Shown here piece after piece: positions 63,701 to 64,000 of a stretch of 64,000 nucleotides of DNA. Positions within the stretch are counted from its first letter, which is position 1; the number at the start of each line of letters is the position of its first letter. The stretch is from Branchiostoma lanceolatum. Its lineage: Eukaryota; Chordata; Leptocardii; Amphioxiformes; Branchiostomatidae. Position numbers and translations under genes: made by a program. The DNA lies in assembly GCF_035083965.1 (NCBI RefSeq), contig NC_089729.1:18277964-18341963 (forward strand), read 5' to 3'. Below the pieces are notes generated by a model. The model did no database searches, was not told the DNA's origin, and saw only the letters and a list, made by a program, of their open reading frames with translations.

Positions 63701-63827
63701 AAAAGAGGAAGTAGAGTTTTTGAAAAGAAAATTACTAACCTGTGCTAGTTGCGTTGGGTATCAGAACTCCCAAAAGCGCACAGAACAGGGCCAACTTCAA
63801 CACGCTTCTGTCCGCGCTTATCATCAT
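24463..63827 (-). CDS. SVEP1-like: Giant SVEP1/polydom-like mosaic single-pass membrane protein (47 coding exons)
   Basis: Spliced by hand from exon frames and GT/AG sites; total 11,103 bp including stop, 3700 residues (3649 without the exon at 52133-52285). Order: signal peptide; CCP; membrane-spanning exon; HYR; CCPx2; HYR; CCPx5; HYR; CCPx3; HYR; CCPx3; HYR; CCPx2; HYRx2; CCP; polybasic module; ephrin-likex3; EGFx21; LamG/pentraxin; EGFx2; TSP1; CCP; polybasic module; ephrin-like; linker; transmembrane helix; tail. 41 of 46 introns are phase 1. SVEP1 shares the CCP/HYR/ephrin-like/EGF/pentraxin set and general order, but it is secreted, starts with a VWA domain and ends in many CCPs. Here VWA is absent, TSP1 is present and the C terminus spans the membrane. 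Role is inferred as cell-surface adhesion or ligand binding. Whether all exons occur in one mRNA needs transcript data. Confidence 0.85.
24996..25089 (-). CDS. SVEP1-like: Mosaic gene exon 46: C-terminal transmembrane helix
   Basis: 94 bp, phase 1 in, 2 out. It reads [13 protein letters not shown], then a hydrophobic run [17 protein letters not shown] ending at an arginine. One N-glycosylation site (NAT) sits just outside. With the next exon's basic start it predicts N-out/C-in. Confidence 0.92.
25344..25388 (-). CDS. SVEP1-like: Mosaic gene exon 45: 15-residue stalk
   Basis: 45 bp, phase 1 in and out, acceptor TTCTTTGCAG, donor GTGAAGTG. Encodes [15 protein letters not shown], Ser/Thr-rich with one NVT site, a typical short juxtamembrane stalk. 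Being a symmetric micro-exon, it may be alternatively spliced. Confidence 0.8.
25820..25975 (-). CDS. SVEP1-like: Mosaic gene exon 44: ephrin-receptor-like (GCC2/GCC3) repeat 4
   Basis: 52 codons, phase 1-1. Pattern [25 protein letters not shown] ending DIMSC, the usual cysteine spacing of the ephrin-receptor-like repeats next to CCP/EGF regions. Confidence 0.92.
26413..26913 (-). CDS. SVEP1-like: Mosaic gene exon 43: second polybasic cysteine module
   Basis: 167 codons, phase 1-1. It has [10 protein letters not shown], an alpha-helical [15 protein letters not shown], cysteines around CWGTDDC and VNC, then the polybasic SSRRKRQED, then strand-like VYVRISYEG and IVEVEG, ending [17 protein letters not shown] is a furin-type site. 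The pattern parallels exon 29, and both sit between a CCP and an ephrin-like repeat. Confidence 0.85.
27364..27567 (-). CDS. SVEP1-like: Mosaic gene exon 42: CCP 18
   Basis: 68 codons, phase 1-1, acceptor TTATTCCAG, donor GTAAGTAG. It shows [21 protein letters not shown] and LPACT; a CCP/sushi domain, somewhat divergent. It joins the TSP1 repeat to the second polybasic module. Confidence 0.85.
27907..28077 (-). CDS. SVEP1-like: Mosaic gene exon 41: thrombospondin type 1 repeat
   Basis: 57 codons, phase 1-1. It reads [20 protein letters not shown], then IHTRRRLC and GGKPCEG, CHTDKCP. The W-x2-W-x2-W ladder, the CTQTCGGG turn and RRR are all present, so O-fucosylation and C-mannosylation sites exist. 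Confidence 0.96.
28525..28758 (-). CDS. SVEP1-like: Mosaic gene exon 40: EGF repeats 22-23
   Basis: 78 codons, phase 1-1. Two EGF modules: [16 protein letters not shown] (calcium-binding type, with C-x-S-x-P-C) and [16 protein letters not shown], ending YYGTFCEEK. Confidence 0.95.
29327..29524 (-). CDS. SVEP1-like: Mosaic gene exon 39: LamG/pentraxin-type domain, part 3
   Basis: 66 codons, phase 1-1. Contains [19 protein letters not shown], the conserved late strand of the LamG/pentraxin fold, then [20 protein letters not shown] and QEPSRC. This closes the domain opened in exon 37. Confidence 0.92.
30050..30180. repeat. CA-rich simple sequence
   Basis: Irregular CACACA, ACTCACACACATG and ACACAACACACAG runs within the intron between exons 38 and 39. 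The rest of that intron shows nothing recognisable. Confidence 0.7.
30196..30389 (-). CDS. SVEP1-like: Mosaic gene exon 38: LamG/pentraxin-type domain, part 2
   Basis: 194 bp, phase 2 in, 1 out. It reads [30 protein letters not shown] and [12 protein letters not shown]. WHHLAVxW, DGxxV and G-Y-I-V-L-G-Q are the signature strands of pentraxin/LamG domains. Confidence 0.95.
30597..30822 (-). CDS. SVEP1-like: Mosaic gene exon 37: LamG/pentraxin-type domain, part 1
   Basis: 226 bp, phase 1 in, 2 out, acceptor TTATGTCCCTCTAG, donor GTATGTTA. It reads [33 protein letters not shown] and [14 protein letters not shown], the opening strands of a pentraxin-type fold. Confidence 0.92.
31191..31324 (-). 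CDS. SVEP1-like: Mosaic gene exon 36: end of EGF 20 and EGF 21
   Basis: 134 bp, phase 2 in, 1 out, acceptor CTCCATACAG. The junction with exon 35 gives [14 protein letters not shown], a perfect EGF-EGF linker. EGF 21 is calcium-binding: DECASGPC...[18 protein letters not shown]. Confidence 0.95.
31555..31669. mobile_element. Short palindromic MITE next to exon 35
   Basis: The left arm (CAGATCTATCGGTGGCAAAT...GGGCCAACCAG) pairs with the right arm (CTGGTTGGCCC...GCCACTGATAGATATG) around a spacer of about 28 bp. It ends 45 bp from the donor of exon 35. Confidence 0.65.
31714..32854 (-). CDS. SVEP1-like: Mosaic gene exon 35: EGF repeats 11-20 in one exon
   Basis: 1141 bp, phase 1 in, 2 out. Nearly ten consecutive EGF modules, most with D-x-(D/N)-E/D-C calcium-binding starts ([80 protein letters not shown]). 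It contains hydroxylation-type motifs such as [12 protein letters not shown]. Confidence 0.97.
33077..34012 (-). CDS. SVEP1-like: Mosaic gene exon 34: EGF repeats 3-10 in one exon
   Basis: 936 bp, 312 codons, phase 1-1. Eight EGF modules starting [16 protein letters not shown] and ending CPHGYTG. Several carry C-x-S-x-P-C (O-glucose type) and C-x4-S/T-C (O-fucose type) motifs. One linker (ENRGGELC) departs from the usual GYxG. Confidence 0.97.
34382..34585 (-). CDS. SVEP1-like: Mosaic gene exon 33: EGF repeats 1-2
   Basis: 68 codons, phase 1-1. [14 protein letters not shown]...[12 protein letters not shown] is EGF 1; [17 protein letters not shown]...CDCTDGFT is EGF 2, completed by EAEC at the start of exon 34 instead of the usual GxxC. 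Confidence 0.93.
34666..35059. mobile_element. MITE with CAGGGCTCGAAAT ends, 394 bp
   Basis: The left CAGGGCTCGAAAT and right ATTTCGAGCCCTG are inverted, and direct CAAAG copies flank both ends (34661-34665, 35060-35064). A second inner inverted pair GTGCACCCAAAATT / GGGTGCACCAG is visible. The terminus resembles hAT ends, but the flanking duplication I can read is 5 bp. Intronic between exons 32 and 33. Confidence 0.65.
35237..35398 (-). CDS. SVEP1-like: Mosaic gene exon 32: ephrin-receptor-like repeat 3
   Basis: 162 bp, phase 1-1. [34 protein letters not shown], ending NSNEC. Same length and spacing as exons 30 and 31. Confidence 0.95.
35558..35719 (-). CDS. SVEP1-like: Mosaic gene exon 31: ephrin-receptor-like repeat 2
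   Basis: 162 bp, phase 1-1. [40 protein letters not shown], ending SVASC. Closest in pattern to exon 32 (TGVxPCxPC). Confidence 0.95.
36030..36191 (-). CDS. SVEP1-like: Mosaic gene exon 30: ephrin-receptor-like repeat 1
   Basis: 162 bp, phase 1-1, donor [46 protein letters not shown], ending NLTKC. Confidence 0.95.
36387..36872 (-). CDS. SVEP1-like: Mosaic gene exon 29: first polybasic cysteine module
   Basis: 162 codons, phase 1-1. It has [11 protein letters not shown], a helical [10 protein letters not shown], cysteines in FCTLAEGC and ITCGP, then SGKRRRRRS, then alternating strand [14 protein letters not shown], and ends [20 protein letters not shown] is an ideal proprotein convertase site. 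Same module type as exon 43. Confidence 0.88.
37261..37452 (-). CDS. SVEP1-like: Mosaic gene exon 28: CCP 17
   Basis: 64 codons, phase 1-1, acceptor CATTTAAG, donor [41 protein letters not shown] and VPDCT mark a sushi domain. Confidence 0.93.
37888..38136 (-). CDS. SVEP1-like: Mosaic gene exon 27: HYR 7
   Basis: 83 codons, phase 1-1. [16 protein letters not shown] opening, SWDPP in the middle, then [11 protein letters not shown] and CSFRITL at the end: the hyalin repeat pattern. Confidence 0.93.
38415..38666 (-). CDS. SVEP1-like: Mosaic gene exon 26: HYR 6
   Basis: 84 codons, phase 1-1. [51 protein letters not shown] 6 and 7 are adjacent without a CCP between them, as next to the ephrin-like region in SVEP1. 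Confidence 0.93.
39061..39255 (-). CDS. SVEP1-like: Mosaic gene exon 25: CCP 16
   Basis: 65 codons, phase 1-1. [44 protein letters not shown]: a canonical sushi domain. Confidence 0.95.
39409..39600 (-). CDS. SVEP1-like: Mosaic gene exon 24: CCP 15
   Basis: 64 codons, phase 1-1. [35 protein letters not shown] and SQPYCA. Confidence 0.94.
40046..40288 (-). CDS. SVEP1-like: Mosaic gene exon 23: HYR 5
   Basis: 81 codons, phase 1-1. [46 protein letters not shown] and EFTLKV: a full HYR domain. Confidence 0.95.
40799..40999 (-). CDS. SVEP1-like: Mosaic gene exon 22: CCP 14
   Basis: 67 codons, phase 1-1. [42 protein letters not shown]. Confidence 0.92.
41258..41455 (-). CDS. SVEP1-like: Mosaic gene exon 21: CCP 13
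   Basis: 66 codons, phase 1-1. [47 protein letters not shown]. Confidence 0.94.
41854..42045 (-). CDS. SVEP1-like: Mosaic gene exon 20: CCP 12
   Basis: 64 codons, phase 1-1. [48 protein letters not shown]. Confidence 0.95.
42275..42393 (-). CDS. SVEP1-like: Mosaic gene exon 19: HYR 4, second half
   Basis: 119 bp, phase 2 in, 1 out, acceptor TATTTTGTAG, donor [39 protein letters not shown] and VVYIRVN form the last strands of the HYR. Confidence 0.9.
42895..43030 (-). CDS. SVEP1-like: Mosaic gene exon 18: HYR 4, first half
   Basis: 136 bp, phase 1 in, 2 out. [17 protein letters not shown], then [20 protein letters not shown]. The intron falls after MLK within the domain. Confidence 0.9.
43325..43519 (-). 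CDS. SVEP1-like: Mosaic gene exon 17: CCP 11
   Basis: 65 codons, phase 1-1, acceptor [59 protein letters not shown]. Confidence 0.94.
43590..43727. mobile_element. Insertion with 14-bp target duplication and terminal hairpin
   Basis: TAACTAAGAATACA occurs at both 43590-43603 and 43714-43727. Between them is a hairpin (43635-43715) whose arms begin TACGCCAAAAATAAT and fold at AAGATTTTCAAAATCTT. The duplication shows a recent insertion in the intron between exons 16 and 17. Confidence 0.7.
43974..44162 (-). CDS. SVEP1-like: Mosaic gene exon 16: CCP 10
   Basis: 63 codons, phase 1-1. [48 protein letters not shown]. Confidence 0.95.
44634..44858 (-). CDS. SVEP1-like: Mosaic gene exon 15: CCP 9
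   Basis: 75 codons, phase 1-1. [50 protein letters not shown]. Confidence 0.93.
45165..45330 (-). CDS. SVEP1-like: Mosaic gene exon 14: HYR 3, second half
   Basis: 166 bp, phase 0 in, 1 out, acceptor [23 protein letters not shown], then [19 protein letters not shown] and SFKITVQ: the conserved HYR ending. Confidence 0.88.
45427..45599 (-). CDS. SVEP1-like: Mosaic gene exon 13: HYR 3, first half
   Basis: 173 bp, phase 1 in, 0 out, donor [35 protein letters not shown], then an unusual insert before the splice. The only phase 0 intron of the gene lies here. Confidence 0.82.
45996..46196. mobile_element. Palindromic MITE, 201 bp
   Basis: AGAAATCATTCTGCAACAAG...AAATT at the left pairs with the complementary arm ending GCAGAATGATTTCT. 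Arms of about 50 bp are near-perfect (one small block TGA versus CCAA), and weaker pairing continues inward. It ends 55 bp from the donor of exon 12. Confidence 0.75.
46251..46460 (-). CDS. SVEP1-like: Mosaic gene exon 12: CCP 8
   Basis: 70 codons, phase 1-1. [50 protein letters not shown]. Confidence 0.95.
46720..46926 (-). CDS. SVEP1-like: Mosaic gene exon 11: CCP 7
   Basis: 69 codons, phase 1-1. [52 protein letters not shown]. Confidence 0.93.
47297..47482 (-). CDS. SVEP1-like: Mosaic gene exon 10: CCP 6
   Basis: 62 codons, phase 1-1. [50 protein letters not shown]. Confidence 0.95.
47906..48103 (-). CDS. SVEP1-like: Mosaic gene exon 9: CCP 5
   Basis: 66 codons, phase 1-1. [54 protein letters not shown]. 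Confidence 0.95.
48176..48609. mobile_element. AGAGTCC MITE filling the intron between exons 8 and 9
   Basis: The left AGAGTCCATTTAAAGTCACC and right GGTGACTTGGAATGGACTCT are inverted and match the ends of the 9036-9765 element. 434 of the intron's 538 bp belong to it; only 32 bp separate it from exon 8. Confidence 0.8.
48642..48824 (-). CDS. SVEP1-like: Mosaic gene exon 8: CCP 4
   Basis: 61 codons, phase 1-1. [53 protein letters not shown]. Confidence 0.95.
48970..49245 (-). mobile_element. 3' end of a non-LTR retrotransposon (LINE) ORF2 and tail
   Basis: Minus-strand frame [35 protein letters not shown] matches the C-terminal R-x-x-FF-x-R-x-I-x-x-WN-x-LP motif of LINE reverse transcriptase proteins. 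After a one-base shift it continues [16 protein letters not shown] and stops at 49054. A TCAATAG tandem tail near 48970-48995 replaces poly(A), which fits CR1/L2-type elements. 5'-truncated, same sense as the host gene. Confidence 0.88.
49259..49510 (-). CDS. SVEP1-like: Mosaic gene exon 7: HYR 2
   Basis: 84 codons, phase 1-1, donor [62 protein letters not shown] and IFGVRVE: textbook HYR. The frame stays open past the donor into the LINE remnant. Confidence 0.95.
49563..49755 (+). mobile_element. tRNA-derived SINE
   Basis: The head has TGGTGCAACGGCAGG (A box) and GGGTTCGAATC (a strong B box), followed by TTGTGCCCTTGGAGCACGAC and ending in TTTCAATAAAATCTAAAA. It lies in the intron between exons 6 and 7. 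Confidence 0.8.
50412..50606 (-). CDS. SVEP1-like: Mosaic gene exon 6: CCP 3
   Basis: 65 codons, phase 1-1, donor [57 protein letters not shown]. Confidence 0.94.
50909..51094 (-). CDS. SVEP1-like: Mosaic gene exon 5: CCP 2
   Basis: 62 codons, phase 1-1, acceptor [58 protein letters not shown]. Confidence 0.93.
51415..51684 (-). CDS. SVEP1-like: Mosaic gene exon 4: HYR 1
   Basis: 90 codons, phase 1-1. [51 protein letters not shown] and EFTVTV. First HYR of the chain. Confidence 0.95.
52133..52285 (-). CDS. SVEP1-like: Mosaic gene exon 3 (optional?): membrane-spanning exon
   Basis: 51 codons, phase 1-1, acceptor CTAATTTTCAG, donor GTATGTAAG. It reads [20 protein letters not shown], then [15 protein letters not shown], then [15 protein letters not shown]. 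The basic HHRSKR before a hydrophobic run looks like a type II signal anchor. An in-frame TAA upstream of the acceptor and no internal ATG in frame mean it cannot start translation alone. Frame fits both neighbours, and it can be skipped without a shift. Confidence 0.65.
52757..53854. mobile_element. Element with TAACGTTGGGTAACATAAATT inverted ends, 1.1 kb
   Basis: The left TAACGTTGGGTAACATAAAT is matched by ATTTATGTTACCCAACGTTA at the right, and both continue into GGGATTTTTC. No transposase frame. It lies upstream of exon 3 in gene sense. Confidence 0.7.
55455..55680. repeat. Copy of the GTTGCCATGGCAAC repeat end
   Basis: GTTGCCATGGCAACACAGAA, then TAGTTCTAGCATACGTTGTT, GATGTCAAAGTTGGCGCGGA and a C homopolymer, in the same order as at 6095-6303. 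Confidence 0.6.
57240..58096. repeat. GCCGAAC-rich repetitive element with inverted ends
   Basis: AAAGCCCAGGTTACA near the left and TAACCGGGGCTTT at the right are imperfect inverted ends. The interior is built from CCGAACA / CCAGCCGA variants in both orientations (GTTCGGGAG, CAGCCGAACACC). Confidence 0.5.
58098..58460. repeat. GC-rich minisatellite, about three units of 105-120 bp
   Basis: GGCGGGCCCT or GGTGGGCCCT recurs at about 58135, 58254 and 58360, each followed by A(C)ATTCCGA(T/G)GCCGT and GTGTGGGG-type blocks. The open frames across it follow from the repeat and are not called as genes. Confidence 0.6.
58536..58954. mobile_element. TTAA-flanked palindromic MITE, 419 bp
   Basis: The left end AGGCAGGCTAAACGTAATTT is mirrored by the right end AAATTAAGTTTAGCCTGCCT, with TTAA at 58532-58535 and 58955-58958. 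The arms pair for about 170 bp (CATACTGCAGTATG, GCGTTTTTACAA, CTGGCGATGTCC), leaving a centre with CCACACCTGCACC. Related by end sequence to 2467-2821. Confidence 0.8.
58988..60538. mobile_element. Fold-back element with decamer-repeat arms and 10-bp target duplication
   Basis: GCTAGGCACG flanks both sides (58978-58987, 60539-60548). The ends are GGTCCCCCGAAAGTGCG and its complement, the right side having an extra GACC. Each arm starts with about 15 copies of a 10-bp unit (GAAATGGAAC; 59007-59165 and, inverted, 60385-60520) and continues as a unique inverted repeat to about 59579 and 59968. The loop of about 390 bp has no transposase. Confidence 0.88.
61624..61824 (-). CDS. SVEP1-like: Mosaic gene exon 2: CCP 1
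   Basis: 67 codons, phase 1-1, acceptor TTTTTTTCAG, donor GTAAGTTT. It reads [40 protein letters not shown]. It directly follows the signal peptide. Confidence 0.9.
61825..63739. other. Intron 1 of the mosaic gene
   Basis: Contains a GTTGCCACGGCAAC repeat end (about 62770-62950) and a SINE tail at 63163-63300. A short splice-bounded open stretch at 62130-62194 was considered and not accepted as an exon of this gene. Confidence 0.6.
63163..63300 (-). mobile_element. SINE 3' part, truncated
   Basis: The complement reads GCGGACTAGCGCCCTGCTG, then GGTCCAAGGGCTGAGAAT, GGAGATGGGCGCCACC, matching the 3' half of the SINE at 16441-16745. Confidence 0.65.
63740..63827 (-). CDS. SVEP1-like: Mosaic gene exon 1: start and signal peptide
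   Basis: 88 bp, phase 1 out, donor GTTAGTAA. Tandem ATG codons at 63827-63825 and 63824-63822. [19 protein letters not shown] then GVLIPNATS is a standard signal peptide: a short basic start, a hydrophobic core and a small-residue cleavage region near ATST-G. Confidence 0.88.
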
Positions 63828-64000
63828 TACTTCTTCATGGGTACGGTGAGGTCAACGCGTATATCACATAGATCTGTGTACCCACTTAATTACGCAGGTA
63901 GCTATACTCTGTCCGGGCCGCGGTACTAATCTGGGACTGGTCACGATAAGTTGGCGCCGTGCCGAGTCGTTTCTAGTCACCCTCATTGCCCATTGGCTGT
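63828..64000 (-). promoter_or_regulatory. 5' UTR and flank of the mosaic gene, with a 3-codon upstream frame
   Basis: Immediately upstream of the start is ATGAAGAAGTAATG: a minimal upstream frame (Met-Lys-Lys-stop) at 63838-63827, whose TAA overlaps the main ATG. Such overlap can reduce or couple initiation. No convincing TATA box or start-site motif is seen. Confidence 0.5.

Noticed and set aside
1..64000. CRISPR arrays, operons, bacterial terminators or phage-type systems
   Set aside because: The window is eukaryotic: spliced genes, phase-1 module introns, SINEs and MITEs. No spacer-repeat array was seen.

Overview
The window looks like invertebrate deuterostome nuclear DNA, most likely from an amphioxus (lancelet). 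It is AT-rich and intron-rich, has short exons with canonical GT/AG splice sites, is dense in small inverted-repeat elements and tRNA-derived SINEs, and carries a giant CCP/HYR/EGF mosaic gene of the kind common in amphioxus and echinoderm genomes. The species call is inference; the genes are read directly.

Two protein genes are supported, both on the minus strand. (1) 1896-14521: a choline/ethanolamine phosphotransferase of the CEPT1/CHPT1 family. Eight exons were assembled by hand (339 codons), including the complete CDP-alcohol phosphotransferase signature DG-x2-AR-x8-G-x3-D-x3-D. The C-terminal exon was not found and may lie beyond base 1. One exon (3415-3573) aligns well to the family but has an in-frame TAG. 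(2) 24463-63827: a mosaic membrane protein related to SVEP1/polydom, reconstructed as 47 coding exons. It encodes 3700 residues with every exon included, or 3649 if the optional exon at 52133-52285 is skipped. Its order is signal peptide, CCP, an unexpected membrane-spanning exon, alternating HYR and CCP domains, a cysteine-rich module with a polybasic site, three ephrin-receptor-like repeats, 21 tandem EGF repeats, a laminin-G/pentraxin-type domain, two EGFs, a thrombospondin type 1 repeat, a CCP, a second polybasic module, one more ephrin-like repeat, a transmembrane helix and an 82-residue cytoplasmic tail. In total it has 18 CCP, 7 HYR, 23 EGF and 4 ephrin-like repeats. 41 of its 46 introns are phase 1, as expected for shuffled extracellular modules.

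Layout: 1-400 satellite-like repeat; 1896-14521 phosphotransferase gene; about 14590 its likely promoter (NRF-1-type site); 14607-24462 no recognised protein gene, but duplicated repeats, a pogo-like element and a GC-rich CRE-containing promoter-like stretch near 19.3 kb; 24463-63827 mosaic gene; 63828-64000 its 5' flank. The intron at 52.3-61.6 kb is packed with repeats, among them a 1.55-kb fold-back element with decamer-repeat arms (58988-60538) and a TTAA-flanked MITE (58536-58954).

The two genes have no evident functional link: one makes phosphatidylcholine/ethanolamine in ER/Golgi membranes, the other is a very large cell-surface adhesion-type or ligand-binding protein.
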